From NCBI GenBank assembly GCA_934047225.1, contig OW203992.1, forward strand, positions 7,057,501 to 7,121,500: DNA of 64,000 nt, read 5' to 3'. A program made the position numbers and the translations under genes. The notes below the pieces were generated by a model. That model saw nothing but the letters and a program-made list of their open reading frames with translations. It was not told the origin of the DNA and did no database searches. This DNA is from Ypsolopha sequella (taxonomy: Eukaryota; Arthropoda; Insecta; Lepidoptera; Ypsolophidae). Below, piece by piece: positions 1 to 12,900 of the stretch (its first letter is position 1; each line of letters begins with the position of its first letter).

Positions 1-756
1 AAGTAAACAAAGGAACACGATTTTTCGAGCCTTTTTCGTCAACCCAAATTTTATGGAAATTCTCAATTATCAATTTAAGAGTTGCGTATCTACTTTCCTA
101 TGCCATTATCAGATTCTGGTCACCATGTTTTACCAAGGTACTAATCAACACCAATCAAATAAGCCTAAAATCAAACTGAACGTTTTCCATTGATGTGATC
201 CCGTATCTAACTTCTAGATCATTAGACCCTGGTCCTTATGCTTTACTAAAGACCAACCAAATAAGCCCAAACTCCAAGGTTCTGCTGTTGTCCTTTGAAT
301 AAATCCTGTATCCCTCTCCCAGTCCCATCATCAGATCCTGGTCACCATATTATCAAAAGCGATCAAATCAGTCCAAATTCGAGAGGAGTTACCGTATCCA
401 CCTTCCAGTCCCATCATCTCATCCAGACGGACGGACGGACAGGACAGTTAATTGTTGCATATATTATAAAGCCTTTCCTGCGGCTCCACCCACGTTTATT
501 CAACCCTGCAGACTGCCCTGTTTCAGCTTGGAAGTTATTTTATTAACACTTCTTATAGACTATACTATGTTGAACAGGGTCACGATGGTGATAATAAAAT
601 AAACCGCATCCAAATCCGTTCGGTGGTTTCGGAGATGTGCGTGAACAAACAAACAGATAGACAGAAAAGATTTCTAAAAATCGCTGATTTTTGTTTTAAT
701 ACCCCCTTTATATTTTTATTACTTTTCTTCAATCTATGTACACACGCACCGGGTTA
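1..756. repeat. Degenerate ~100-bp tandem unit and repeat tail
   Basis: Units beginning GTATCTAC/GTATCCA with CATCAGATCCTGGTCACCAT-like cores recur near 85, 203, 306 and 392 (periods about 118, 103 and 86). Further right, GTTCGGTGGTTTCGGAGATGTG followed by ACAAACAAACAGATAGACAG (about 615-665) resembles tails of common lepidopteran repeats. No gene is seen. Confidence 0.45.
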
Positions 757-1104
757 TCCTACTAATATTATAAATGCGAAAGTTTGGATGGATATATGTA
801 TGGATGTTTGTTACTCCTTCACGCCGTAACTACTAAACTGATTGGACTGAAACTTTGTACAAATGTAGGTCCTAGACCTGGAATAGGACATAGGCTACTT
901 TTTATCCCATAAATCAATTCCCATGGGAACAACAAATAGTGTCGCTCAGAGTCGTGGCTCGGCCTTAAGTCTCGCCAAACATACTATACTAGGGGATTAA
1001 ATCAGTTATCAAAGACCGCCAAAGACACATTCAAAATATTTACAGATTCGATACGACTAAACAAAAACTTAGTAAACGCGGGCGAAGCCGCGGCCAAAAG
1101 CTAG
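757..1104 (+). mobile_element. LEP1-like non-autonomous Helitron
   Basis: Starts TC after an A (TCCTACTAATATTATAAATG), ends CTAG before a T, and has a CGCGG...CCGCG hairpin about 8 bp inside the 3' end (1077-1092). These are Helitron rules: A|T insertion, 5' TC, 3' CTAG with subterminal hairpin, no TSD. The CTAATATTATAAATGCGAAAG start and GCGAAGCCGCGG end are typical of short lepidopteran Helitrons. No coding capacity. Confidence 0.7.
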
Positions 1105-1110
1105 TACTGT

Positions 1111-1381
1111 ATACAAGGTGCAACAGAAAGGTGTAACCATATTTGAAGAGCTTATTCAGTTAATGGTTTAGAAAAACTTTTACTATGGAACAAATCCTGT
1201 ATATCGAAAAAAAATAATTACTCGCTTCATAGGAAAATGCAATGCTGCTCGGCCAAAATGTATGGAAGGGCAGATTTTTTTTTTCGAGTTTTCGGGGTTG
1301 ACTCCATACTAAAAGTTGTTCTATACCAATGACTGAATAAGCTCTTCAAATATGGTTACACCTTTCTGTTACACGTTGTAT
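1111..1381. mobile_element. Foldback MITE, ACAAGGTG/AAAGGTGTAACC family, copy 1
   Basis: Inverted ends of about 90 bp (ATACAAGGTGCAACAGAAAGG... against ...CCTTTCTGTTACACGTTGTA). A second copy is at 63622-63891. Abuts the Helitron end at 1104. Confidence 0.75.
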
Positions 1382-1392
1382 ATGTATTGATT

Positions 1393-1690
1393 GATGGTGT
1401 ATCCCCGAGGGGGAGTCAGAAGTGTTTCCGAGTGTGGACTGTGAAATGCAAGTCACAATGCCTAATACAACCACGTTTCACTGAAGATTATTGTGTCCCA
1501 ACCAAAATGTCATTGGTCCCAACATTGTGATGAGTGGTGAGCCCTATCGCCGTACTTCAGGCACAAATATGGATCCACAGTTTAACGTGCCTTCTGAACA
1601 CAAATATGACCCTACGGCGTTAGAACCCGCGACCTCCGGGTTATTAGTAGAGTACTTGAACCATAGAGGCCCCAGAGCTGGTTATCTATT
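1393..1690 (-). mobile_element. tRNA-derived SINE, copy 1 (minus orientation)
   Basis: Shares with 28143-29037 and 37742-38073 the body: CGAAGTA(C/T)GGCGATAGGGCTCAC, the ACGTAATAAT(C/T)GTCGGTGAAA block and the CCGAGTGTGGACTGTGAAATG block, here in reverse. The right end (about 1620-1690) has a B-box-like GGTCGCGGGTTCTAACG on the minus strand, so its tRNA-like head may differ from the other copies. Confidence 0.6.
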
Positions 1691-1702
1691 TTAAAATTCT
1701 AA

Positions 1703-2175
1703 ACTGGTCGCAAGATCTCGCTGCACGCGGAGCAGTAAAAAGTGCGAACATAGCGAAGCATATTGTGCGCTCACTCTTTCTGAAGGGGCTTATGGCAACG
1801 CGTAGTAAAGCTCAACGCGCGTATTGATATGTTATCGGTAAATGTATAAACAATGAAACTTATTTTTTTGCATGTGCATAAATACATAATACATAATTTT
1901 ATTTTATTGTATTAACTTAAAAATAAAAGCTGTAATGATAAACACAGACAACTAATAATGATTGATTCATGATTGCTAATTAATTATTAATAGTCATCGT
2001 CATCTGAGCCATCTTCATCGGAATCGTCATCAAGATTAATTTAATCGTCTTCTAATTGTTTTGAAGCGCATACTTTACTCACTATTTTAGTTCTATCAAT
2101 AGTTGTTCGACGGAAGCACGACACTGCGCAAAACACGTTTTATGACCCCACGTGCAGCGAGATATTGCGACCAGT
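1703..2175. mobile_element. Foldback MITE with 24-bp ends
   Basis: Inverted termini CTGGTCGCAAGATCTCGCTG (left) and CAGCGAGATATTGCGACCAG (right) enclose AT-rich sequence without a coding frame. One copy in the window. Confidence 0.6.
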
Positions 2176-2405
2176 ATAAATTAGCCAGTAGATTACTGAA
2201 AGCTGTTCCAATTAATTCTTAAAGTATACTTTAATCATATTTAATGTTTGAATAATATTTAATATCTATTATTAAATAAAAAGTAATAAAAATAATTTTC
2301 TAATTTGTAATTAAATATTGTATAATTGTTGTAAATATTATTTAATAAGTTAGGAACTAATAATAATTATGTTTGTAAGTTTTTTTTTTTTGCTACACCT
2401 TCGGG

Positions 2406-2559
2406 TCTACCGCGTAATTCTCATTTTTATCAACATCAACTTGCGATTGAAATTTGACGTGCGTGCGACGACGCCCGCCTAACATGCCATCTCCATTGCA
2501 CGCGTTGAATTTCACATGCATTTGCTTGAAGTTGATACAAATGAGAATTACGCGGTAGA
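2406..2559. mobile_element. TCTACCGCG MITE, copy 1
   Basis: A 154-bp element with perfect inverted ends TCTACCGCGTAATTCTCATT. The interior is nearly the reverse complement of the copy at 18049-18201, so the two are inserted in opposite orientation. Confidence 0.8.
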
Positions 2560-3399
2560 GGCCCTGTTGGTAAAGTCACAAAAAGACTGTTTTTCAAGAT
2601 CATTATTTATCATCATCTTGTGATTTATAGCAATAAAAATTAAATGAATGCTGCCATTTGTCTCAAAAACTGTCTTATATAAATTGTTTTGACGTAATTT
2701 TTTCCTTAATTTTTTTTTCTTGCTTAAATTTTACGTTTTTTATCTCATTTATTTCATATTTCAACAACGAATACATTGTTTTTCTCATTGTGTGTCCAAC
2801 AAAACACGAACAAAAATAGCTTACTCAACCTGACATTCAGTAAAAACACAAGTTCAAAGTTCTCAACTGAATGGTCACATAAAAACCACGAACTGATTTG
2901 TGACCCACATGCAAAAAACAATGTGTTCTTTGCACGAAATCATTTGCTATGGACACCCTTAAATTTCTTAAAAGGCAGTATCGTATTGTTAATTATTAGG
3001 CTTCATAATACAGCCTCCAGTGGTCCGTAAAAAAACTCATAGCTACCAAAACAATTAGCCCTTACTCATTCAAAAATGGAACTTAGACCAAAGCTTTAAG
3101 GTTAAAAACAGGAAGGCGATGTAAATTTTTAATTTCCCTTTAAATTTACCAACAATGTCGAAAGTGCTCGTAATGACGCCTTTTCAGTTTCAATAAGGGA
3201 CATTTGAGTCGCTTTGTTTGGGTAGTGACCCCCTTAAATTAGGGATGAGTGTGACAAATTTGGAATAAATAGCCAGTGTCTGATAAGGTAGCTGAGGAAT
3301 CCCATTGAGTTGGCCATTCGTGTCGATTGAACAAAATAACGGACGTTTAAAACGATGATTCTGAGAAGTATGTGCTATTTTAGAGCAGAAGGCTTATTA

Positions 3400-3609
3400 T
3401 GTATCTTTAGTTGCCATTTGAACTGGGTGCCTATCATCAAAAACATAGATATACTATCGAATTCCGATTGTCTAAGGATATGTTCGCACTTGAAGTGACG
3501 ATACAGTTCGTTAATAGTTCAATACCCACTAATAGCAATTTTGAAAGTTCCATTTTTAGCTATGTTTTTGATGATAGGCACCTAGTCCAGTTGGCAACTA
3601 AAGATACAG
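3400..3609. mobile_element. Foldback element with ~48-bp arms
   Basis: GTATCTTTAGTTGCCATTTG...CCTATCATCAAAAACATAG is mirrored by CTATGTTTTTGATGATAGG...TTGGCAACTAAAGATAC. It has an AT-rich loop and no coding content. Confidence 0.65.
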
Positions 3610-3740
3610 AATATAGGGGCAGGTTGTATGTATGCAATTATTTTTGCTAAGTATGTAACGAACAAATGAATGACCACACTTTATTGTACACCGTTAAATA
3701 AAATCAACAAAAATAAAGCATAGAGTTTCGGTTATATGTA

Positions 3741-4134
3741 TTTTTTCAATGCATGTGCTCGTAAAGGCCCACTTTTTATGCATCAAAACCGAACAGAAAG
3801 TCGATTATTTTGCCCTAGGGCTTTTATTATTATTATTTTTTTTTTTGTTTGCAATGGTTGGCTAACCTGCAGCCTTTCCTGTCTACCATAGATGTTATAC
3901 TTTTTTTTCCACTGTTTAACGGCTCTGGATACAATCCTTTTGAGCCAATCATAATTGAAAGTTCACAAGATTATATTTGTTTTCATTTCCTCACACTATG
4001 CATTGAAAAACGTAGTATGATACACGGGCGCAAAAGCAATAAATTACTCGGCTACGTTTAAAACACTCGCTACGCTCGTGTTTTAAATCGTCCTCGTGAT
4101 TTATTCCTTTTCGCCCTAGTAGCATAAACTACTA
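3741..4134 (-). mobile_element. Dispersed ~395-bp repeat, copy 1 (minus orientation)
   Basis: Same family as 10984-11373, 16655-17051 and 17263-17600, in reverse. Landmarks are GCATGTGCTCGTAAAGGCCC, GCCCTAGGGC, TGGTTGGCTAACCTGCAG and a hairpin AAAACACTCGCTACGCTCGTGTTTT. Superfamily not recognised. Confidence 0.8.
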
Positions 4135-4180
4135 TAATATTATGTTTATTTTGCGAAATCCATCGCTATCAATACTCTAA

Positions 4181-4290
4181 ATATTATTAGACTGCATTAC
4201 AAACTAGAAAATAACAATCAGAAACAAATTCTTGTCTTTGGATTTGTTTCTGATTGATATTTTCTAGTTTGTAATGCACTCTAATAATAT
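4181..4290. repeat. Short foldback hairpin
   Basis: About 45-bp arms (ATTATTAGACTGCATTACAAA... mirrored by ...TTTGTAATGCACTCTAATAAT) around a ~10-base loop. Confidence 0.65.
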
Positions 4291-4815
4291 GTATTTTAAT
4301 AATTAAAGAACACCTAACCAAATAAATATTCGCCAGAATTCTATGGCTTTTTTATGTAAAAAAAAAATCTATACATATCCGTAGAAAATACCCTTTTAAA
4401 GCCACTTGAAATCTGCCCTCGCAATTTTTGCGGACGTCCTGGCTATTCTTGTATGTGAATTCATAATTTATTTACACGCGCCAGAATCATCGTATAAGGC
4501 AGATTTCATGTGATTTTAAAATAGTTTCTCGATTAAAAACCCAAAGTGTTTTCCGTAAATTGTATAGTCTTTATTTGACAAGGTTTTCGTCACTTGACTT
4601 TATATGGCATGGTATATTTATCACATTGATATTGTGATAAAAAAATAGTGTCAGAACAGCCTTCCTGGACTGTAATCTATTGTTTTAGTGACAATGAAAA
4701 TCAAGAGGGTTAAAATGCACATAGAAAATTTTATATTAAATTAAATAAAACTAAAAATTGTTTTATTCAATTACCATCAATATTTCTTTTTAGTAAACTA
4801 AACATTATATCTAGC

Positions 4816-5075
4816 AGTGGCGTGCACAGAACTTTTTTCCGGAAAAGCAATCAGAAGGTCAAGTACGACAATAAAAAAATATGAAAAAATTTAAATAACA
4901 CTTTGAAAAAAAAAGTTTGTATGACGCCAGGGTAGGCACTGCCTACCCTAGATTGGACATTTTCATACAAATTTTTTTTTTTTCAAAGTCATATTTAAAT
5001 TTTTTCATATTTTTTTTATTGTCGTGCTTGACCTTCTGATTGCTTTTCCGGAAAAAAGTTCTGTGCACGCCACTG
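4816..5075. mobile_element. AGTGGCGTGCA foldback MITE, copy 1, 7-bp TSD
   Basis: Long inverted ends starting AGTGGCGTGCACAGAACTTT and flanked by ATCTAGC direct repeats (4809-4815 and 5076-5082). Relatives at 15136-15366 and 37461-37720. A DNA-transposon-derived non-autonomous element. Confidence 0.85.
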
Positions 5076-5410
5076 ATCTAGCTATGCTAAACAATTTGAT
5101 ATTTAAAAAAAAAATATCCAGTATAAATATATTTCGAAAACGTCGTAAAGTTAAAATTTTCAACCCCAATACAAGAGAATTCAATTAACCATAACCAAGG
5201 CTAACATGCCCTTTACATCAACCACATTTATATATTCTCGCATCTGGCCAAATGTGACACGTGCTCAGTTTACAAGCCATAATAAGTGCTTCAACCACAA
5301 ATTGCTATAGTATAGACAAAAACACATAACATATGGCGTCCATCATTATCCATAACCACATCGATGTTTCGAAAAGGTTACCTAATTCCGCCTAATCAAC
5401 ACAATTTTTC

Positions 5411-5585
5411 ATAATGAAGCCGATTCTGAAGGCTTTAATTTTAGTTATAGTGCTGTCAAAACTTGAAATTTTCCAAAGTAATTTAACTTCTGTTCTTTAA
5501 ACCTAAGGACTATTTTGCAATTAAGAAAATTTTGTTTTGACAGCACTAAAACTAAAATTAAAGCCTTCAGAATCGGCTTCATTAT
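5411..5585. repeat. Foldback hairpin with ~34-bp arms
   Basis: ATAATGAAGCCGATTCTGAA...TTTAG is mirrored by CTAAA...TTCAGAATCGGCTTCATTAT; inner GTGCTGTCAAAAC and GTTTTGACAGCAC also pair. No relatives seen. Confidence 0.7.
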
Positions 5586-6500
5586 CTTATTTACAGACAG
5601 AATTTTATAATAAACATAAAGAATTATAAAAGTCTACGACATGAATCGAATTTTGTATTAGAATATTTGTAGAACTTGTGCGTGCGTTGATGTCTTTACT
5701 ACGGTGAGCCCGTCGTAGCTACAACGCCCGCCCGTTCGTAGCAAACTACAGTACTCCCAGGATAAAAATACGCAAACAAATCTTCGCCACTGTTCGGAAA
5801 AGTTTGTATTTCCTTACACTTTCTATACAATCAATACGGTCACGTGGTACGTCCGGTTGTCGGCCATAGATTTCTATGCGCATTATTACCTTGGGATTAC
5901 TGTACATACTAAGGGTTTCGTTTCGAAACGTGTGATCGTCGTGCAAAATTTCACTCGTTTATAAGAGAAAGAGACATAGCTATGTACCAGAAAGAGAAAG
6001 AAAAATCTGGTTTTGAAACGTTTGCGATTGATTTCCGTGAAACGTTAAAGTCAAATTAACCTCAAATAAAATTCAAGGGTGGGAAACTGAAAATGCTTTT
6101 TGTAGTCGCTTAGAAAGGAAAATAAATTCTATTAACTAAAAATGTGGCAAAACAGCGTTACAGAAATGTTGAATACATTTTTAAAGTTTAGAATTTTGTG
6201 CAAGAGCCGGAAAAACACCGAAGTTTCAACTGTCAGGCGAATTTTAACGGTACCCAGGCAGCGTTAGAAATCGCACTTGTTCACGTTCCCCGGACGCGAT
6301 TGAAAACACTCTCCGCAACTGTCAGGCAATAGCTTGTTTACGCTCGGATTCACTCGTGCCAATTTTTGAATGCTACAGGGTAAAATTCACATCACTACGA
6401 GTGATAATCTCTCGTTTTGAAACGGAACCTAGCAGTGCAGTCGTAGCTATATTCTTGTTATAAATTACCACGAAGCAATATTGCTCCGTGTAAATTACTT

Positions 6501-6769
6501 ATACAAGGTGACTTTTTGACCATCGTCCAAATTCATACTAGAGGCTTGGTAAGTGATCGGCATCATAAACCAATAACTATTTTTCTGAAATTCGTATAAC
6601 GAAATTTTGACTTCCCATAGTAATTCACTCCCATGTCCTAAGTGAATCACTATGGGAAGTCGAAATTTCATTTTATGAATTTTACTAAAATCGTTTCAGG
6701 ATCATGATGCTGATCACTTACCAAGGCTCAAGTATGAATTTGGACGATGTTCACAAATTCACCTTGTAT
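6501..6769. mobile_element. ATACAAGGTGA foldback MITE, copy 1
   Basis: Ends ATACAAGGTGACTTTTTGA and TCACAAATTCACCTTGTAT; shared centre with 37069-37336 (TTGGTAAGTGATCGGCATCAT, CCCATAG..TTCACTC). Confidence 0.8.
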
Positions 6770-7189
6770 CTTATACTTGATGAGGAAATCTTTGTGCGAT
6801 TGCTTTTCTTTTTTTTTTTTGGCGCGTAGGCATGGAACTATGTTTTGTTGTCCCATCACACTTATATCAATGGAATAAAGTTTATGTCGTAGGCAAAGTA
6901 TTGGTTCTGTCAAGTTAATTGGTGTAAGATTTGTATTTAAAAACACAAATGAGTTTCGTCTTTTTTGCCACTTTGCCAAAATGATAAACATTCTTTGTAT
7001 ATTGCTTTTGGATATGGGGTAGTCATAACATATTATAAAAACATAACTTTAAGGATCGAATATAGTTTAACTCTATTACTTGAATGCATTTTAGTTTAAT
7101 CACCGCAGTCGTTCTTAAGAATGCTACAAACAGATGAACAAAGGAACAAAAATTAGGGTTTTTATTAGAGGGAACCCTAAGAATCCTAG

Positions 7190-7335
7190 AGTCCTGGCGC
7201 ACACGTGCGCGCGCGCACATCTCAGCCAGGGCTCGCGACGCCGTGCTGTGATTGGTCGGCGCCGCCCCTCCCACCGCCCCGCGCGCACGTAATGCGCTGA
7301 CTCATCGCGCCGCTCTTCACCTTGCGCATTGATCA
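7190..7335. promoter_or_regulatory. GC-rich promoter-like island upstream of wg
   Basis: A CpG-rich patch in AT-rich sequence holds an inverted CCAAT box (ATTGG at 7251-7255), two CCGCCCC GC boxes (7262-7268 and 7274-7280), an AP-1-like TGACTCA (7298-7304) and alternating CG/CA runs. It lies 2.5 kb upstream of the wg start codon and has no repeat relatives in the window. It could be a distal wg promoter feeding a spliced 5' UTR, an enhancer, or the promoter of a minus-strand gene. Motif-based only. Confidence 0.3.
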
Positions 7336-8378
7336 CTGATCCTTGGGATTAAAATACTGTGCAGGCATCATGCTCCAATGGAATTGAATAAGTAAGAGTT
7401 GAATTGAATACAAAATTATTCACAGCGTCATTACCAAGTTCCATTCATAGATGGCGCTTGAATCGCAATATTATAAAATTTTGTTTTTATTAATTAAAGC
7501 ATAAGGATGTATTAGGTTAAATTAAGTTATTGAACTTAGTTACATGGCGAAAGAACTATTATAAGCATGGACCGCTTGTCCAATTAGACATCTTATCAAC
7601 CATGGACAAATGAGAAATTAGATAAATTAGAAGAAAATATTTTTGAATCATTTGCCGCTGACCTTTCAGCTGACTTTTCACTTATAATACTGTAAAACGG
7701 TTAAAAAGTGGGCTCATTTATTGAATAGTAGATAAAGGATCAAATCGATACAAACTTTTTGAAGCAGAAACATTATTTTCAGTGTCTCGATTCGACAGCC
7801 TGCATTCGTAGACCAGTTAAATCGATAAATTGTCCTATTCAAGAAATTTCAAATCTACTATAAAATAATACTTTACTTAGAACATATAAGTAGCTGAAGA
7901 TCTGTGTCTTACATACCCATCTACCTCATCTGGTTCCTCCCTCAACGAGCTAAATATTACATCACTTCTCCATAATTCCCATGCAGCATACCTCTCTAAG
8001 TGAACACAAAAACTGGTTCATCCTCAACGCCATTACTGCAGGTACCACGATAAAAAGCCAACTTGATCAAGGCATAATCATCCCTATAACTAAACAACCA
8101 AGGGTCAGGTTTTATAAGGGTGAAGTAGTTGAAGAAATGACTAGATAGTCCAACCATGTTTCAAGGTATTGCGATAAAAAGGTGCAATTAATATGGATTA
8201 CTTATAATAGCGGTGCATGAGGCGCATTTGAAATTTACATTGGTTTGTAACTTGCAACTTTGTCTAGGAATTAAATGATGGTAAATTATTTCTAGGTAGA
8301 AAAAGACGGACTCAAACACAAGTGTGAGTAGGACCTGCGCTTCGAGGGTTCTGTTCTCTGTATAATTATTATATTAAA

Positions 8379-8577
8379 TATATATATAGATTCTTACGAA
8401 TATTATGGTAGAAATTAAATAAAAAAGAAAATTTTCGATATCTATAAATTTCGACCCACTTGGGATCGTCGTCAGTCGAATATCGTCGACGATCCCAAGT
8501 GGGTCGAAATATTGATCGAAAATTTTCTTTTTTATTTAATTTCTACCATAATATTCGTAAGAATCTATATATATATA
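8379..8577. mobile_element. Palindromic Penelope-tail-like fragment 1
   Basis: An almost perfect ~200-bp palindrome. The centre holds GATCCCAAGTGGGTCGAAAT on both strands next to CTGACGA (minus strand), a core, hairpin and GAAA order resembling hammerhead-ribozyme-derived tails of Penelope-like elements. Related single or double copies are at 11990-12062 and 14334-14474. Confidence 0.4.
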
Positions 8578-8897
8578 AAATAAAAAGGTAAAAAAAGCTT
8601 TTATTAAGTAATAATATTTATTATCATATTATATTAAATAGTTACACATACACCGTGTAAGAAGTAATCAAGTTTCCCAATAGAACTATAAATTTATGAT
8701 TATAGATTTCCTTTATTTATCTATATGCTAAATTTTCTTTTTTTTTGCCTAAACCTAAAAATGATGATGATGTTCCACTCCAACCGTTTTTGTACGACGT
8801 TGGCGCGCCCAAAGATGGCTTATGTAGCCGATCTTCCTAGTAAACCCCCGTGCACACTGAGCACACGTGAGTATACCGTCTACAATAGTCTACATAA

Positions 8898-9215
8898 TTA
8901 AAGTGGATGGCCGCGGGTGGTCGGGCTTTCAAATCGTCGCGTTTGGGCGTCGAGGTCAGTTATGCGCTGCTCCTCAAAATCGCATGTAAAGGCTGCGCCA
9001 TTCAGGCGTTGTGCTGCCAATCCTTCCCATTTAGAGGACTTAATATTACACCTTTTCATGTGTCGCTTCTGAACATCTTTGTACCTGAGGAGTTGGCTGC
9101 CCCGTTTTCGCTTGCCGTCCTTCAGTTCAGAATAAAATATGCGCTTCGCCACTCGCTCCTCTGTCATCCGTGAAACGTGTCCGCACCAACGAAGCTATCG
9201 ACGTATCTTAATATT
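8898..9215 (-). pseudogene. LINE reverse-transcriptase ORF, C-terminal fragment
   Basis: On the minus strand [20 protein letters not shown], then [12 protein letters not shown] and [16 protein letters not shown] followed by [12 protein letters not shown], matches the conserved C-terminal tail of many non-LTR retrotransposon polyproteins (LRWxGHVxRM... GKR..GxxxxRYKDxxK). A stop codon lies just upstream of LRW. Clade not assigned. Confidence 0.7.
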
Positions 9216-9664
9216 TTACAGTACTATGAAATGTAAGACTTTGTAAAAATTTCAACATGATAACTCCAACTGCTTGATAAACGACAAAGTAATTTTTGAA
9301 AAGTTTTTTTTTCAGTGTAAGTTACGGAACCCCAAAAAGCTAACCATAAAATTCTTATACAATTATAAGGCAATCTGCGTCTTAGATTTTATGAGAGATA
9401 CGAGTATCTTTTATTTATTGTTAAACTGCATTCAATATTCAAGAAATCAATCTGCTGTTATTTAACCAATAACAAACATCATTATCCTGATCAGATTATA
9501 ACTTAAACGTTTGTTTACGAAACCACCTTATCCAATAGCCAAACAAATAGATTTAATTTACTATACCAGTAATCCAAATAAGTAATCCGCTTACAAAATC
9601 AAAACAATTATAACACTTGCATACTTGCATAACCTCCTCCAAACCTAATGACCCAAAAAAAGGT

Positions 9665-9814
9665 GATCACCAATAGGGTGGGGTGACGGCAGGTAGGCCT
9701 CCCTCCAGTGGCCCCGCCTGCTAGCGCGGGCGGCGAGCCGGCCAGGCCGCCAGACCGCAGTTTACTCAGCCGCGTTCATGACCGCTCTTGCCCGGAGCGC
9801 GCGCCGCCTACAGA
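9665..9814 (+). promoter_or_regulatory. wg: GC-rich 5' leader / proximal promoter region of wg
   Basis: About 150 bp directly before the wg ATG are strongly GC-rich (several GGCGG, CCGCC and GCGCGC runs) in an AT-rich neighbourhood, as expected for a promoter-proximal or 5' UTR segment of a developmental gene. No clear TATA box is seen. The transcription start cannot be fixed from sequence. Confidence 0.45.
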
Positions 9815-9906
9815 ATGAAGTGTCTGTGTGTTGTCCTAGTGCTGACTGTTGTGAGTGTTGGTGGAACTGGCTCCAAGCCCAGGAGGGGACGGGGCAGCAT
9901 GTGGTG
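9815..9906 (+). CDS. wg: wg coding exon 1 (signal peptide)
   Basis: Encodes residues 1-30 plus two bases of codon 31: signal peptide, then a short basic stretch (KPRRGRG). It ends TG|GTAAGT, and codon 31 is completed by the first G of exon 2 to give tryptophan. The sequence just before the ATG (CCGCCTACAG) resembles a weak splice acceptor, so a further non-coding 5' exon upstream is possible. Confidence 0.93.
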
Positions 9907-12900
9907 GTAAGTACCCCTTTGAAATTTTTCATCAAAGTGTGACGATGATGAGTGATGACTAAAATTGGGCATGTTACTGTTGAATATTTGACAAAACCGT
10001 AACGAATCAGTATTAGGTTTCGCATTCGATTGCTATCTAAAACTTTTCATTGATAATTTTTGTTTGTTATGTCAAAAGCAATTTGAGGTTATGTTTTGCA
10101 TGACGCGCGTAAACAACTCGATTTCTCGGCGAGTACCGTTAGAATTAGCATAAAGTTACATAGTTAACACAAAGTAGTTAAATGCAGGTGTGATTTCGCG
10201 ATTTCCCAGGCAGATTGTGCTTTAAAATGAGTTTATGGTTAAACGATAATTAACGAATCATTAACTTCAATATTAACGTAGTCTCGAGACCATAAAGAAC
10301 TAAAATTTAACGATTAATGGCTTTATTATTGACTCATGAAATAGACTGATTGAGACGTCCATGTTAACTACCTAGCTTGGTTGTAATGGTGATTTATGAG
10401 AAACTTTTTTCAGTCATAAAAATTGGAAACAATTGCGGTTACGAATTGGTATATGAAGTACCAACAAATATCCTAACTAGGGTAAACTTGATATATGGCA
10501 TCTTAATCACACAGTAAAACTAAAATTTTAAAACTATAACATACAGTTATCATTTTTACATACATAAAAGTTGATGTTCAAAATCAGCTGTACAGTATAT
10601 TTCAAGAATGACGCTTTCTCCTGACGCGTTTCATCGCTTGAGTCTTGAGTGACAACAGCATCTTGTTTTATTTGCTCTTACTATCTCTCGGCTCCTGGTA
10701 TGCTAGATTGTTAAATCCTCGTTTTGTAGAATAGAGAATCTAATAGAATAAAAATAACTATAATAACAAATCTAGAAAAAAAAAGAAACTTCAATGAGTT
10801 TGCTGGTTTGCTGTATCACGAGAATCTTAACTTGTTTGGAATATTACTTTACTTTAGTGTTATAAATATGCATGTTATATAAATTTATAATATAACATTT
10901 GATGTAATTTAATTAAATAATCTATGACTCAAAAAAAAAACTGGTTAAAACTATCCTATAAATAAAATAAATCTATGAATGAATAGTAGTTTATGCTACA
11001 GGGGCGCAAAGGAATAAATTACGAGGACGATTTAAAACACGAGCGTAGCGAGTGTTTTAAACGTAACCGAGTAATTTATTGCTTTTACGCCCGTGTATCA
11101 TACTACATTTTTCAATGCATAGTGTGAGGAAATGAAAACAAATATAATCTTGTGAACTTTAAATTATAATTGGCTCAAAAGGACTGTATCCAGAGCCGTT
11201 AAACAGTGGAAAAAAAAGTATAACGTCTATGGTACACAGGAAAGGCTGCAGGTTAGCCAACCATTGTAAACAAATTAAAAAAAAAAAAATAAAGCCCTAG
11301 GGCAAAATAATCGACTTTTTGTTCGGTTTTGATGCATAAAAAGTTGGCCTTTACGAGCACATGCATTGAAAACAAAATTAACCTAATCTAAATCTAACTA
11401 TTATGTTTTGTGTTTCTGTGCCCAAAGTACGGCGGTATATGGCTCACCATCTAACGTTTGAGACGTAATAATTGTCGGTAAAAAGCGGGTTTACCAAGTG
11501 TAGACTGTGACTTGTATTTCAAGTTTACACTTGAGAACACCGCTGACACCCCCTCGTTGATTCATATCGTAGCGATAGGTTTTTTATAACTACTATTTAA
11601 AAATTATAAAAACTTAAATGTTTTTATTTCAATAACGAAAATACAAATAACTTAGATCAATTTATAGTAGAATAAACGTACAAACTGCGCCAGTATCCCA
11701 AAGGGGTTGGCAGAGACCATAGATCTCCATGCTATACCTATCTACAAAACAATAAACTGACCACGAGCGTATCCAGGGGGGAGGTTTCAGGTGTTTAAAG
11801 TTCCCAAAAAGTTCAAAATATTACTCGATCATTTTAAAAAGAAAAACAGATCAACCTTCTAGTATCTTTCACAAACATAACGAATATAAGTCCAGTATTG
11901 AATTGAAAAACATATATTTATTTCATTATAAATAATATTTTCAAAAAATATGTAAATTTAATTGTTTTATGACTTTATTTGTAGTAGTATAGTATTATTA
12001 AAACAATTAAAAAAATTATTACTTGATATATTTCGGCCCTCGGTACGGGGCCGTCATCAGTCGAATGTGTACATTTATTTGTAGTACACCTATGTATGTA
12101 TAATTACAAATTTTTATTATTATAGTGTCTTCTCTCCCACTAAGGTTTGCTGGAAGAAATCTCTTTTCAGAGATAAGCTAGCACGTTTTTATTGTAAATA
12201 TGTTTATTTAATGTGTCTAGAGATAAGAGTAAAGTATATTAATTTTATTTCATGCACTTTTTTGTCGTTTAGTTTTCTGGAGTTGCCCCCCCCCCCCCCT
12301 GATACTAAATCTGGCTACGCCCGTGAATCTAGCGCACCTTATTCCATATCCATAAATCTAGCTCTTCTGTTAATATTTATTATTAATATTATTATTAATA
12401 ATTCTGCTAATAATAATAATATTTTATTTAAATAAAAGGGACAAATCGTAAATTACAACTATTAAAGTTTGTTACTTTGAAAAGGCAGGATGCTAAATAT
12501 ATATATTATTTAGTTATTTTATGCTAAGTGTGGATAACAAATTTTACGGTGAATATAACAACTCGTAAAATGGATAATAATTTACAAAAGAATTAACCTA
12601 TCAGAGTAGACATAAAGTTGTGTTTACGGCCATAAATAAAATGTTCACCGATTCCGCTTAATTTTATAGTCATAAAATAAATAACTTTGTTATTTTATTT
12701 TTACCCCCTACTACGACGGTACGTCAAAATATTGAGTAAAAAGTGAGTTTTCGTGTTGAAAGTTAAAGTGACAACAAATTTGTATTCTCCAAAATAATAA
12801 ATAATATTAGTTTTACATAGACGAACCTGAAGGAATACCATTTAGTATTTTCTGCTAATTTTAAGTAGGAAAAAAAAAAAAGTGAAATAATTTAATTGCC

